Origin: Pseudomonadota bacterium
Lineage (GTDB): Bacteria > Pseudomonadota > Alphaproteobacteria > Sphingomonadales > Sphingomonadaceae
DNA length: 7,755 nt
Reading direction: 5' to 3'
NCBI GenBank assembly: GCA_023427285.1
Contig: JAEZBH010000473.1
Coordinates: forward strand, 1-7,755
Shown piece after piece: positions 1 to 6,938 of this stretch. Each line of letters opens with the position of its first letter. Within the stretch, counting starts at the first letter, position 1. Under the pieces are notes generated by a model. That model had not been told where the DNA came from. It ran no database searches and saw only the letters and a list, made by a program, of their open reading frames with translations. The translations under genes were made by a program, and so were the position numbers.

Positions 1-92
1 GAACAGCCCGACGGGATCATCTTCGCCGCTTCTTCGGCAGACGTCACCTTGGACCGCAGGGCCTCGTTCCTGATTCTCGAGGTATGGCTCAT
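1..92 (-). CDS. aarC: Succinyl-CoA:acetate CoA-transferase / acetyl-CoA hydrolase family, N-terminus (partial)
   Basis: Only the first 30 codons are inside the window; the gene continues past the left edge. The minus strand from the ATG at 92-90 reads MSHTSRIRNEALRSKVTSAE and then EAAKMIPSGC. The RIRN-x-ALRSKV segment followed by an E-rich helix is how the AarC-type CoA-transferases begin, as I remember the family. These enzymes move CoA between succinyl-CoA and acetate; in acetic acid bacteria they replace succinyl-CoA synthetase in the citric acid cycle and help with acetate resistance. The start is fixed by a strong Shine-Dalgarno, GGAGGAG, five to six bases upstream. The catalytic glutamate and CoA-binding parts lie outside, so the exact reaction (transferase or hydrolase) cannot be decided. 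The gene points away from the rest of the window. The family call is fairly secure; the substrate is inference. Confidence 0.78.
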   Translation of the reverse strand, partial: MSHTSRIRNEALRSKVTSAEEAAKMIPSGC

Positions 93-95
93 TCT

Positions 96-102
96 CTCCT
101 CC
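96..102 (-). promoter_or_regulatory. Shine-Dalgarno of the CoA-transferase gene
   Basis: The minus strand reads GGAGGAG here, with the ATG start at 92-90 just downstream. GGAGG is five bases from the start codon. This site selects the ATG at 92, since no other in-frame start sits near it. Confidence 0.85.
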
Positions 103-740
103 GCAACACGCACTGGACGTGCCGAGCCGATAGGAAGCAAAAGCGGAAAACGGGCACCCGTTCCTTGACAGGCTCAATCCCCATCCGCCACATGCGCATT
201 GCCCGCCAAGGGGAGATGAAACGCCCGGATCGACAGGAAGATCGAACCGACGTCACCACGCATGTCTGCCCGCACCACCGGTTCGGCATACGGCGCCCTG
301 CCGGAAACAAATTATCCGACTGAGCGTTCGGTCTTGCTTGCCTATCAGCGAAATGCCGTGGGCGGGTCAACAGCAAAAACACTCAGACGCGCTCGAAGTG
401 CAGGCAGAGTACGACAGAACACTCACGGCTTGCCGAAGAATAATCACGTCTCGCCGCTGAATACGCGCACTCCCCGAACCAATCCATGCGCCCGAAACTC
501 AAGCACAAACGCAAGCGAGGCCAAGCTGCACCCATCTCTAAACATTGAATTTTTCGGGCTCTCTTCAAGGCCTGACCCTGAAGAAACGCCCCTTCATGGC
601 ACGCTGATCCCCACCAGGGCGACACGCCTGACCGGACTTGCGACAAAGCGTACACCTGGCATGCGGGAACGCCGCCTTGCCAATGCCGTTTCGCCTGAAA
701 GAGCACCCTGAACGAGCACGGCCAATAAACCGCCGTCACC
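103..740. other. Long non-coding stretch with no convincing gene
   Basis: About 640 bases separate the CoA-transferase start from the small plus-strand gene. Open frames exist on both strands, but their translations are rich in Arg, Pro and Ser, match no family I know, lack good ribosome binding sites and conflict with one another. It must hold the CoA-transferase promoter, but I could not find a convincing -35/-10 pair on the minus strand. Small hairpins are visible, such as AACGGG/CCCGTT at 149-162 and TCTTCA/TGAAGA around 563-588, neither followed by a T run. No tRNA, SRP RNA core motif, CRISPR or insertion sequence was seen. Confidence 0.6.
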
Positions 741-755
741 GGAGAGCAGGCCCCA

Positions 756-1070
756 ATGAGCAACGAATCCCGCCCGAGCCGCCCTCAATCCGCCCCTCAA
801 TCGGCCATGGCACGAGATGCCGAACGAAAGCGCCGCGCCACTGAGGCCCGCGAGCTTGAAGCAAAAGCCGCGGCTCGCGCCTCGCTTCAGGGCGAGGAGC
901 AGGCCCTGCAAAATCAGGTTGCCGACAATCCGAATGGCACGCCCAATGCGGATGAAGCGCCGCGTCAGGCCAACAACGGCACCATGCGCCCCGCGATCGG
1001 CGAGAAACGAGCGTCTCCGGCAGAGCACGAAGAGGTCAAACAAAGCGGGGAACATCGCCGGAGCGACTAG
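756..1070 (+). CDS. Small charged, low-complexity protein of unknown function
   Basis: A 104-residue protein that I do not recognise. It starts MSNESRPSRPQSAPQSAMAR and ends in GEHRRSD. The composition is extreme: no Cys, Trp, Tyr or Phe, only a handful of Leu, Ile or Val, and many Ala, Arg, Glu, Gln, Asn and Ser. It should be soluble and largely disordered, with a possible short helix over residues 20-52 (ARDAERKRRATEARELEAKA and onward). There is no signal peptide or membrane segment. The gene is supported by strong G/C preference at third codon positions in this frame, an in-frame TAA at 726-728 that makes 756 the first possible ATG, and GGAGAG at 741-746 as a somewhat distant ribosome binding site. 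It stands alone on the plus strand with no clear promoter or terminator. The frame is probably real; I assign no function. Confidence 0.6.
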   Translation: MSNESRPSRPQSAPQSAMARDAERKRRATEARELEAKAAARASLQGEEQALQNQVADNPNGTPNADEAPRQANNGTMRPAIGEKRASPAEHEEVKQSGEHRRSD

Positions 1071-1199
1071 GCTAGCTTTCGAGCAGAATGCCACATCCTG
1101 CGGCTGAGAAAGTGCAACCGGTCAAGTGATTGCATCGATCGTGAAAAGATCTCGGATTGACCAGCGAACACCAAATCATAGTCCGCTCTTGTATATCCC

Positions 1200-1292
1200 G
1201 CCCCTATTCTGAGTATTCTTTTTTAAAATCATTCAGTTAAACAACGCCGAATTTTCGTTTAATTAATTGATTATATTGGGATATTTTTAGAA
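1200..1292. promoter_or_regulatory. AT-rich block upstream of a candidate promoter
   Basis: This is the most AT-rich part of the window, with runs such as TTTTTTAAAA and TTTAATTAATTGATTATATT, in otherwise GC-rich DNA. It ends directly before the TTGCAG/TATAAT promoter at 1299-1326, where an UP element would lie. It has no open frame of interest. That it raises transcription of the downstream RNA is inference; it could also be a protein-binding or bent-DNA region. Confidence 0.4.
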
Positions 1293-1298
1293 ACCCGG

Positions 1299-1326
1299 TT
1301 GCAGGAAGCCGCCACCTTCCTATAAT
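1299..1326 (+). promoter_or_regulatory. Candidate sigma-70 promoter (TTGCAG-16-TATAAT)
   Basis: The plus strand has TTGCAG at 1299-1304, a 16-base spacer, and a perfect consensus TATAAT at 1321-1326. AT-rich DNA lies upstream. The predicted start of transcription is about 1332-1334. No open reading frame with a ribosome binding site follows, but a strong terminator ends at 1402, so the likely product is a short untranslated RNA. The -35 box matches the consensus only in its TTG. Confidence 0.5.
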
Positions 1327-1331
1327 GGCCG

Positions 1332-1402
1332 AAGTTTTTCAGAAGGTTGTTCACGCACCTTTTGCTAACCCGACCCCGCAGGTTCGCCCTGCGGGGTCTT
1401 TT
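1332..1402 (+). ncRNA. Candidate small RNA of about 70 nt
   Basis: Between a consensus -10 box and an intrinsic terminator lie about 70 bases that fold into two hairpins. The first pairs AGAAGGT (1341-1347) with ACCTTTT (1357-1363), seven pairs including one G-U, around a nine-base loop. The second is the terminator at 1372-1398 with a TTTT tail. The single-stranded parts contain GUUCACGC and GCUAACCC, possible pairing sites. I see no start codon with a Shine-Dalgarno inside. It does not match any RNA family I can name: it lacks tRNA, SRP and tmRNA features. It points toward lpd and stops before the lpd terminator, so it is convergent with lpd and not antisense to its coding part. The call rests only on promoter, fold and terminator. 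Confidence 0.45.
1372..1402 (+). terminator. Strong intrinsic terminator, plus strand
   Basis: GACCCCGCAGG (1372-1382) pairs perfectly with CCTGCGGGGTC (1388-1398) over 11 base pairs around a TTCGC loop, and TTTT follows at 1399-1402. On the minus strand the same stem is followed by GGGTTAG, so it acts mainly on plus-strand transcripts. No protein gene ends just upstream, which is the main argument for a small RNA here. Confidence 0.8.
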
Positions 1403-1423
1403 ACTGCCCAAATCCCCCCAAAC

Positions 1424-1451
1424 AAAAAACCGGACAGGAGACCCTGCCCGG
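1424..1451 (-). terminator. Intrinsic terminator of the pdh-lpd operon
   Basis: On the minus strand CCGGGCAG (1451-1444) pairs with CTGTCCGG (1437-1430), eight pairs with one G-U, and is followed by six T (1429-1424). It lies about 90 bases downstream of the lpd stop and is the natural end of the pdhABC-lpd transcript. It faces the plus-strand terminator at 1372-1402, so the two convergent transcripts end within about 20 bases of each other. Confidence 0.85.
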
Positions 1452-1506
1452 CTTCATGTGTTTGGCGCTGCCGCAACGCGATGCGGCCCGCAGTACGAAT
1501 GGGAGC

Positions 1507-1527
1507 GCGAGGGTCCAAGACCCTCGC
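1507..1527. repeat. Perfect short inverted repeat after lpd
   Basis: GCGAGGGTC (1507-1515) and GACCCTCGC (1519-1527) form a nine-pair stem with a three-base spacer, about 15 bases past the lpd stop. No T run follows on either strand, so it is not a classical terminator. In the lpd mRNA it could protect the 3' end from nucleases; that is inference. Confidence 0.6.
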
Positions 1528-1541
1528 ATCTGAACCCAATC

Positions 1542-2957
1542 CTAGAAGTGGATGGCGCGTCCGTAAGCTGCCAGAACCGCCTCGTGCATCATCTCGGAGA
1601 GCGTCGGGTGAGCGAATACGGTTTCCATCAGCTCGGCCTCGGTGGTCTCGAGCTGGCGGGCGACGACGTAACCCTGAATGAGTTCGGTCACTTCCGCGCC
1701 AACCATGTGGGCACCCAGCAGCTCGCCGGTCTTGGCGTCAAACACGGTCTTGATGAAGCCTTCCGGCTCGCCCAGCGCAATGGCCTTGCCGTTGCCGATG
1801 AACGGGAACTTGCCGACGCGCACTTCGTAGCCCGCGTCCTTCGCCTTGGTCTCGGTGAGACCGACGCTGGCCACCTGCGGACGGCAGTAGGTGCAGCCCG
1901 GAATGTTGCCCTTGTTGAGCGGATGCGGATGAACGCCCTCGCCCTTGCCAAGCTCAACGGCAATCGCTTCAGCGGCGGTGACGCCCTCATGGCTGGCCTT
2001 GTGAGCAAGCCACGGCGCGCCCGCAACGTCGCCAATCGCCCAGACACCCGGAGCGTTGGTGCGGCCATAGCCGTCCGTTACGATCTGGCCGCGCTCCACC
2101 TGAATGGCCAGGGTCTCAAGGCCGACATTCTCCACATTGCCCTGAATGCCGATGGCGAGGATCACGCGGTCGAACTCGACCTGTTCCGACTTGCCGTCAG
2201 CCTCGATGGTCGCAACGACGGTCTGGCCCTTCGTCTCAAGCTTGGTGATGCCCGCCTTGGTGCGGATGGTCATGCCCTGCTTGGTGAAAGCCTTGGCAAC
2301 GAATGCGGAGACTTCCTCGTCCTCGACGGGCAGGATGCGGTCCATCATCTCGACGATGGTAACCTTCGAGCCCAGATCGGAGAAGAAGCTGGCAAACTCG
2401 ACGCCGATTGCGCCCGAACCAACGACCAGCAGGCGACCCGGCACCGTATCAGGCACCAGCGCGTGCTTGTAGTTCCAGATCAGCTTGCCGTCCGCCTTGA
2501 GGTGCGGCAGCTCACGCGGGCGCGCACCGGTGGCAAGGATTACGTGCTTGAAGCTGATTTCCTCGATCGTCTTGCCGTCCTTGGAGACGGAGAGCTTACC
2601 CTTTCCGGTAAGTTTCGCTTCACCGTCAAAGACTTGCACCTTGTTCTTCTTAAGCAGGGTCTTGACGCCGGCGCTGAGCTGGCCCGAGACGCTGCGCGAA
2701 CGCTTGACGATCGCCTGGAGATCGTACGACACGTTGTCCGCCTTCAGCCCATAGGCCGCGGCATTCTGCATGTTGTGGTACATCTCGCTGGAGCGCAGCA
2801 GAGCCTTGGTCGGGATGCAGCCCCAGTTGAGGCAGATGCCGCCCAGATGCTCGCGCTCGACAACGGCGGTGTTCAGGCCAAGCTGGGCTGCGCGAATGGC
2901 TGCCACATAACCGCCGGGGCCACCGCCCACCACAACAACATCGAACTGGGATGCCAT
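1542..2957 (-). CDS. lpdA: Dihydrolipoyl dehydrogenase (E3)
   Basis: E3 reoxidises the dihydrolipoyl groups of the pyruvate dehydrogenase complex, passing electrons through a disulfide and FAD to NAD+. The protein has 471 residues, normal for the family, and no extra lipoyl domain. The FAD motif GGGPGG is at 11-16, the redox-active CLNWGC at 42-47 with C42 and C47, the NAD-binding GSGAIG at 180-185, the second FAD contact AIGD at 307-310, and the C-terminal catalytic pair H450 and E455 in HPTLSE. All key residues are present. A second close Cys pair, C355 and C358 in GCTYC, sits near the interface domain. The ATG at 2957 has AGGAG eight bases upstream. It is the last gene of the operon, 132 bases after pdhC, a gap with a hairpin and a possible promoter, which would allow E3 to serve other 2-oxoacid dehydrogenases too. 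Confidence 0.97.
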   Translation of the reverse strand: MASQFDVVVVGGGPGGYVAAIRAAQLGLNTAVVEREHLGGICLNWGCIPTKALLRSSEMYHNMQNAAAYGLKADNVSYDLQAIVKRSRSVSGQLSAGVKTLLKKNKVQVFDGEAKLTGKGKLSVSKDGKTIEEISFKHVILATGARPRELPHLKADGKLIWNYKHALVPDTVPGRLLVVGSGAIGVEFASFFSDLGSKVTIVEMMDRILPVEDEEVSAFVAKAFTKQGMTIRTKAGITKLETKGQTVVATIEADGKSEQVEFDRVILAIGIQGNVENVGLETLAIQVERGQIVTDGYGRTNAPGVWAIGDVAGAPWLAHKASHEGVTAAEAIAVELGKGEGVHPHPLNKGNIPGCTYCRPQVASVGLTETKAKDAGYEVRVGKFPFIGNGKAIALGEPEGFIKTVFDAKTGELLGAHMVGAEVTELIQGYVVARQLETTEAELMETVFAHPTLSEMMHEAVLAAYGRAIHF

Positions 2958-3006
2958 ATTCGTCTCTCCTCATCCCACAACGCAAAACTTCCAGCGTTTC
3001 AGGGAG

Positions 3007-3036
3007 ATAACGGAACTCATCAACAAAACGGGTCAA
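3007..3036 (-). promoter_or_regulatory. Weak candidate internal promoter before lpd
   Basis: The minus strand has TTGACC (3036-3031), an 18-base spacer and CGTTAT (3012-3007), 50 to 80 bases upstream of the lpd start. The -35 box is good and the -10 box is poor. An extra promoter for E3 would make sense because E3 is shared between complexes, but the sequence support is modest. Confidence 0.25.
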
Positions 3037-3045
3037 GAACCCGCG

Positions 3046-3075
3046 AAGGGCGGAGGAGTTGCCTCCCCCGCCCTT
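3046..3075 (-). repeat. Strong GC-rich hairpin in the pdhC-lpd gap
   Basis: On the minus strand AAGGGCGGGGGAG (3075-3063) pairs with CTCCTCCGCCCTT (3058-3046), 13 pairs with one G-U, closed by a GCAA loop, which is a GNRA tetraloop. It begins about 15 bases after the pdhC stop. No T run follows, so it is unlikely to be a full terminator. It may stabilise the pdhC 3' end or lower lpd expression relative to pdhABC. Confidence 0.7.
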
Positions 3076-3089
3076 TCGAAATGCGGCGC

Positions 3090-4397
3090 TTAAGCCAGCA
3101 TCAGCAGTGGATCTTCAATCAGGCGCTTGAACGCCTGAAGGAATTCCGCACCCACGGCGCCATCAACCGCGCGGTGATCGCACGACAGGGTAACAGTCAT
3201 TACGGTGGCGGCAGCAACCGCGCCGTCCTTGATGACCGCGCGCTGTTCGCCCGCGCCCACGGCCAGAATGCAGGCCTGCGGCGGATTGATGACCGCCTCG
3301 AACTGCTTGATGCCGAACATGCCGAGGTTGGAGATGGAGAAGGTGCCGCCCTGATACTCCTCAGGGGCGAGCTTGCCCGCACGGGCCTTCTCGGCCAGAG
3401 AAGCCACCTGACGGGAGATGTCGGCCAGACCCATCGAGCCTGCGTCCTTCACCACCGGAGTAATGAGGCCGCCCTCGATCGCAACGGCCACCGAGATGTC
3501 CTGGCGCTTGAACCAGTACATCTTGTCGCCCGCGAACTGCACGTTGGCGGCAGGCACCTTCTTGAGGGCCAGCGCCACGGCGCGGATCACGAAGTCGTTG
3601 ACCGAGACCTTGACGCCTTCCTTCTCGAGGCGGCTGTTCAGCTCCTTGCGGACCTTCATCAGCGCGTCGATCTCGCAATCGACCGTGAGGTAGAAGTGCG
3701 GAACGGTCTGCTTGCTCTCTTGCAGGCGGCGCGCAATGGTCTTGCGCATGTTCGAGAGCTTGATCTCCTCGAACGGCACGTCTGCCGGCGGGCCGTAGCT
3801 CGGCGCGGCGGCCGGTGCAGCCGCAGCCGGAGCGGCAGTCGCAACCGGCGACGGAGCAGCAGCCGGAGCAGCTGCGCCCGGCTTGAAGCCTTCCACGTCA
3901 GCCTTGACGATGCGGCCATTGGGGCCGGAGCCCTTCACCGCCGACAGCTCAACGCCCTTCTGGGCCGCGATGCGGCGCGCCAGCGGCGAGGCCTTGATGC
4001 GATCGCTGCCATTGCCCGAAGCGACAGCAGGCGCTGCCTGCGGCTGGGGAGCCGCCGGAGCTTCAGGAGCCTGCTGCTGCGGCTGGGGAGCCGCTTCAGC
4101 CTTCGGAGCCGGAGCCGAGGCCGGTGCGGACGCCTGAATGGCGTCTGCGCTCTCGCCCTCTTCCAGCAGCACGGCGATCTTGGCGCCAACAGGAACCTCT
4201 TCGGTCCCTGCGGGCACCAGAATCTTGCCGACGATGCCTTCGTCGGCCGATTCATATTCCATGGTCGCCTTGTCGGTCTCGATCTCGGCCAGCACCTGAC
4301 CGGCGCTGACCGTATCGCCTTCCTTCACCAGCCATTTGGCCAGCGTGCCCGTCTCCATGGTCGGAGACAGGGCGGGCATGAGAATGTCGATGGCCAT
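3090..4397 (-). CDS. pdhC: Dihydrolipoyllysine acetyltransferase, pyruvate dehydrogenase E2
   Basis: E2 forms the core of the complex and transfers the acetyl group from lipoamide to CoA. The 435-residue protein shows the full order of domains. A single lipoyl domain covers about 1-80, with K43 in EIETDKATM as the lipoylation site. An Ala/Pro/Gln linker spans about 86-130. The peripheral subunit-binding domain covers about 134-170 ([12 protein letters not shown] to [11 protein letters not shown]) and docks E1 and/or E3. A second Ala/Pro linker covers about 172-205, and the catalytic domain about 210-435, ending with the active-site motif DHRAVDG (H408, D412). The VxFNxDFxxx pattern of 2-oxoglutarate-type E2 is absent, and the neighbours are pyruvate E1 genes, so the substrate is pyruvate. 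The ATG has GGGGAG five bases upstream. The gene starts 16 bases after pdhB, so both are on one mRNA. The symbol aceF is also used. Confidence 0.96.
   Translation of the reverse strand: MAIDILMPALSPTMETGTLAKWLVKEGDTVSAGQVLAEIETDKATMEYESADEGIVGKILVPAGTEEVPVGAKIAVLLEEGESADAIQASAPASAPAPKAEAAPQPQQQAPEAPAAPQPQAAPAVASGNGSDRIKASPLARRIAAQKGVELSAVKGSGPNGRIVKADVEGFKPGAAAPAAAPSPVATAAPAAAAPAAAPSYGPPADVPFEEIKLSNMRKTIARRLQESKQTVPHFYLTVDCEIDALMKVRKELNSRLEKEGVKVSVNDFVIRAVALALKKVPAANVQFAGDKMYWFKRQDISVAVAIEGGLITPVVKDAGSMGLADISRQVASLAEKARAGKLAPEEYQGGTFSISNLGMFGIKQFEAVINPPQACILAVGAGEQRAVIKDGAVAAATVMTVTLSCDHRAVDGAVGAEFLQAFKRLIEDPLLMLA
4038..4094. repeat. 18-base direct repeat in the pdhC linker
   Basis: CTGCGGCTGGGGAGCCGC occurs at 4038-4055 and again at 4077-4094. 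On the coding strand it specifies AAPQPQ-type linker residues of E2 (residues about 102-107 and 115-120). It probably arose by internal duplication within the flexible linker, whose length varies freely between species. Confidence 0.75.
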
Positions 4398-4413
4398 TTA
4401 TGCTCCCCCGGGC

Positions 4414-5808
4414 TCAGCGATAGCAGACGCGCTTGGCAGCTTCGACCACATCGGCCGACTTCACCAGAGCGAGTTTTTCCAGATTGTTGGCGTAGGGCAG
4501 CGGCACGTCAACGTTGGTGACGCGCAGAACCGGCGCATCCAGATCGTCAAAGCCCTCATCCATGCAAATGGCGGAGATTTCAGACGAGATGGAGCACTGC
4601 GGCCAGCCTTCCTCGACGCAAACCACGCGGTTGGTCTTGGCGAGCGACTTGAGCACGGTTTCCTTGTCGAGCGGACGCAGGGTGCGCAGATCGATCACTT
4701 CAGCATCAATGCCGTCCTCGGCCAGCTTGTCGGCGGCTTCCAGAGCAACGCCAACGCCGATGGAATAGGACACCAGCGTGACATCCTTGCCCTCGCGCAC
4801 GATCTTCGCCTTGCCGATGGGCAGGACGTAATCGTCATCGACCGGCACGTCGAACGAGCGGCCATAAAGCAGCTCGTTCTCAAGGAACACGACCGGGTCC
4901 GGGCTGCGGATGGCGGCCTTGAGCAGGCCCTTGGCATCTGCCGCCGAATACGGCGCGATAACGAGCAGGCCCGGCACGTGGGCATACCACGAAGCGTAGT
5001 TCTGGCTGTGCTGTGCGCCCACGCGAGAGGCCGCGCCGTTCGGGCCGCGGAACACGATGGGGCAGCGCATCTGGCCGCCGGACATGTAGTTGGTCTTGGC
5101 CGCCGAGTTGATGATCTGGTCAATCGCCTGCATGGCGAAGTTGAAGGTCATGAACTCAACGATCGGCTTCAGGCCGCCCATGGCAGCGCCGGTGCCGATG
5201 CCCGCAAAGCCATGCTCGGTGATGGGCGTATCAATGACGCGCTTGTCGCCGAACTCGTCGAGCAGTCCCTGCGTGACCTTGTATGCGCCCTGATACTGCG
5301 CAACTTCCTCGCCCATGACGAACACGGTCGGGTCACGGCGCATTTCCTCGGCCATGGCGTCGCGCAGGGCTTCGCGCACGGTCTTCTTGACCACGTCGCC
5401 CTTGATTTCCGGTTCGCGAACCTCAGCCTTGCGCGGCTGGTCCTCGGCACGGGCGGGAGCGACAGCCGGCGGCGACGATTCAGCGGCCTGCGGCTTTGCG
5501 GCATCGACAGAGGGAGACTGCGGCGTCACCGGCTTCTGGCTGGTGGTGATCGCATCCAGGCTCTCGCCTTCCTCGGCGATGAGCGCGATGGGCGTGCCGA
5601 CCTTCACGCCGTCCGAACCGGCCGGCACGAGGATGCGGGCAACAATGCCGTCATCGTCGGCTTCCAGCTCCATGGTGGCCTTGTCGGTCTCGATCTCAGC
5701 GATGGTCTGGCCAGCCTTGATCTTGTCGCCTTCATTCACCAGCCACTTGGCCAGCGTGCCCTCTTCCATGGTGGGCGACATGGCGGGAAGAAAAATCTCG
5801 GTGGCCAT
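4414..5808 (-). CDS. pdhB: Pyruvate dehydrogenase E1 beta subunit with lipoyl domain
   Basis: With PdhA this makes the thiamine diphosphate-dependent E1 that decarboxylates pyruvate and acetylates lipoamide. The 464-residue protein is longer than a plain E1-beta (about 325-330) because an N-terminal lipoyl domain covers about 1-80, with K43 in [10 protein letters not shown] Pro/Ala linker follows at about 88-130. The E1-beta body runs from about 140 to the end, with [18 protein letters not shown] at 165-182 including the Glu that activates the cofactor, [15 protein letters not shown] at 267-281, and the C-terminal transketolase domain ([10 protein letters not shown] at 372-381). The ATG at 5808 shares its A with the pdhA stop (TGATG), and GGAGAA eight bases upstream supports it; a TTG one codon earlier is possible but less likely. 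The tight overlap suggests translational coupling, which would keep alpha and beta equimolar. Confidence 0.96.
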   Translation of the reverse strand: MATEIFLPAMSPTMEEGTLAKWLVNEGDKIKAGQTIAEIETDKATMELEADDDGIVARILVPAGSDGVKVGTPIALIAEEGESLDAITTSQKPVTPQSPSVDAAKPQAAESSPPAVAPARAEDQPRKAEVREPEIKGDVVKKTVREALRDAMAEEMRRDPTVFVMGEEVAQYQGAYKVTQGLLDEFGDKRVIDTPITEHGFAGIGTGAAMGGLKPIVEFMTFNFAMQAIDQIINSAAKTNYMSGGQMRCPIVFRGPNGAASRVGAQHSQNYASWYAHVPGLLVIAPYSAADAKGLLKAAIRSPDPVVFLENELLYGRSFDVPVDDDYVLPIGKAKIVREGKDVTLVSYSIGVGVALEAADKLAEDGIDAEVIDLRTLRPLDKETVLKSLAKTNRVVCVEEGWPQCSISSEISAICMDEGFDDLDAPVLRVTNVDVPLPYANNLEKLALVKSADVVEAAKRVCYR

Positions 5809-6911
5809 CAATAATTCTCCACCAGTACGTCGGTATACAGTTCAGCCGGATCCGGCTCGGGCGAAGTCTGGGCAAAGTCAGCCGCTTCGGCGACCAGAGC
5901 CCGGATTTCCTTGTCCATTGCCTTCAGCTCGTCCTCGGTGACCTTGCCGGATTCCAAGAGACGGCGCTTCGTGCCCTCGATCGGGTCGGAGTGCTCGCGC
6001 ACCTGCTCGACCTCTTCCTTGGAACGGTACTTGGCCGGGTCGGACATGGAGTGGCCGCGGTAGCGGTAGGTCTTCATCTCAAGCAGGATCGGACCCTTGC
6101 CCGAGCGCACCCACTCGACCGCCTGATCCGCCGCGCCCTTGACCTCCAGAACGTCCATGCCGTTGACCTGGATGCCGGGGATGCGGAAGCTCTCACCGCG
6201 ACGGAACAGCTGATCTTCCGCCGATGCGCGGTTGACGCTGGTGCCCATGGCGTACTGGTAGTTCTCGATCACATAGATGACCGGGAGCTTCCACAGCTCC
6301 GCCATGTTGAAGCTCTCGTACACCTGGCCCTGGTTGGACGCACCGTCGCCGAAGTAGGTGACGCACAGGCCGCCGTCTTCCTTGTACTTGTGCGCAAAGG
6401 CCAGACCCGTGCCGAGCGACACCTGCGCGCCGAAAATGCCGTGACCGCCGTAAAAGCCGTGCTCCACGGAGAACATGTGCATGGAGCCGCCCTTGCCGCG
6501 GGAGATACCACCCTCGCGGCCGGTCAGCTCTGCCATCACCGCCTTGGAATCAATGCCGCAGGCCAGCATGTGGCCGTGGTCACGATAGCCGGTGATGATG
6601 CTGTCACCCTTGTTGAGCGCGGCCTGAATGCCGACGACAACGGCTTCCTGGCCGATATAGAGGTGGCAGAAGCCGCCAATGAGGCCGAGGCCATACATCT
6701 GACCCGCACGTTCCTCGAAACGGCGAATGAGCAGCATTTCGCGATAATACTGCTTCAGTTCCTCGATGCTGGCCTTGTAGGGTTCCGGATACTCCGGGGT
6801 CGGAATGCGGCTGGTGCGCAGAGCATCCGTCTCCTCCCGGCGACTCCGGCTTCCCTTGCCTTTATGCTTCCCACCGGCGTTTGCCGCTCCGGTGTCGGGC
6901 GATGGCGACAT
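5808..6911 (-). CDS. pdhA: Pyruvate dehydrogenase E1 alpha subunit
   Basis: This is the subunit that holds thiamine diphosphate. The 367-residue protein has the cofactor motif from GDG at 188-190 to N217 ([15 protein letters not shown] to VIENYQY), GYRDHGH at 108-114 and IGQEA at 86-90 of the substrate region. The phosphorylation-loop sequence [19 protein letters not shown] is at 282-300, conserved even where no kinase exists. The first 45 residues form a poorly conserved tail rich in Gly, Lys and Arg ([13 protein letters not shown] at 15-27), likely disordered. The ATG at 6911 is preferred over a GTG two codons earlier because GGAGG ends seven bases before it and would abut the GTG. It is the first gene of the operon. 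A TetR-type palindrome and a candidate promoter lie just upstream. Confidence 0.96.
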   Translation of the reverse strand: MSPSPDTGAANAGGKHKGKGSRSRREETDALRTSRIPTPEYPEPYKASIEELKQYYREMLLIRRFEERAGQMYGLGLIGGFCHLYIGQEAVVVGIQAALNKGDSIITGYRDHGHMLACGIDSKAVMAELTGREGGISRGKGGSMHMFSVEHGFYGGHGIFGAQVSLGTGLAFAHKYKEDGGLCVTYFGDGASNQGQVYESFNMAELWKLPVIYVIENYQYAMGTSVNRASAEDQLFRRGESFRIPGIQVNGMDVLEVKGAADQAVEWVRSGKGPILLEMKTYRYRGHSMSDPAKYRSKEEVEQVREHSDPIEGTKRRLLESGKVTEDELKAMDKEIRALVAEAADFAQTSPEPDPAELYTDVLVENY

Positions 6912-6916
6912 AATCA

Positions 6917-6923
6917 CCCCTCC
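6917..6923 (-). promoter_or_regulatory. Shine-Dalgarno that decides the pdhA start
   Basis: The minus strand reads GGAGGGG, with GGAGG seven bases from the ATG at 6911-6909. A GTG at 6917-6915 in the same frame overlaps the end of this motif and so cannot use it well. The ATG is therefore the better start. Confidence 0.8.
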
Positions 6924-6938
6924 GTTTTATAACCGACG

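Noticed and set aside
540..600. GGTCAGGCC-like sequence on the minus strand, recalling the SRP RNA core
   Set aside because: The required GGAAG and AGCAGC parts of the SRP core do not follow, and the flanks do not fold into the long SRP stem.
262..711. A 149-codon plus-strand frame in the long intergenic region
   Set aside because: It has no ribosome binding site, no known motif, a composition rich in Arg, Thr, Pro and Ser, and no consistent codon bias.
594..1094. A 166-codon minus-strand frame opposite the small hypothetical gene, with hydrophobic stretches
   Set aside because: The third-position G/C bias fits the plus-strand frame at 756-1070 better, and no ribosome binding site precedes the minus-strand start. 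The hydrophobic look comes from reading charged codons in antisense.
2650..3036. A minus-strand frame running from the pdhC-lpd gap into lpd in another frame
   Set aside because: Most of it overlaps the N-terminal part of lpd out of frame, and the Arg/Cys-rich translation is typical of a shifted reading of lpd.
1347..4520. A 1057-codon open frame on the plus strand opposite lpd and pdhC
   Set aside because: It mirrors two clearly identified genes. Long antisense frames are common where third codon positions are mostly G/C. The translation matches no family and has no ribosome binding site; its start overlaps the candidate small RNA.
4336..5814. A 492-codon plus-strand frame opposite pdhB
   Set aside because: It covers pdhB almost exactly in antisense, with a translation rich in His, Leu, Arg and Gly and unlike a real protein; a shadow of strong codon bias.
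5991..6932. A 313-codon plus-strand frame opposite pdhA
   Set aside because: It is antisense to all the conserved pdhA motifs and has no independent support.
6924..6932. TATAAA on the minus strand close to the pdhA Shine-Dalgarno as a -10 box
   Set aside because: No matching -35 box lies 16 to 18 bases upstream, and transcription from it would begin at or inside the Shine-Dalgarno.
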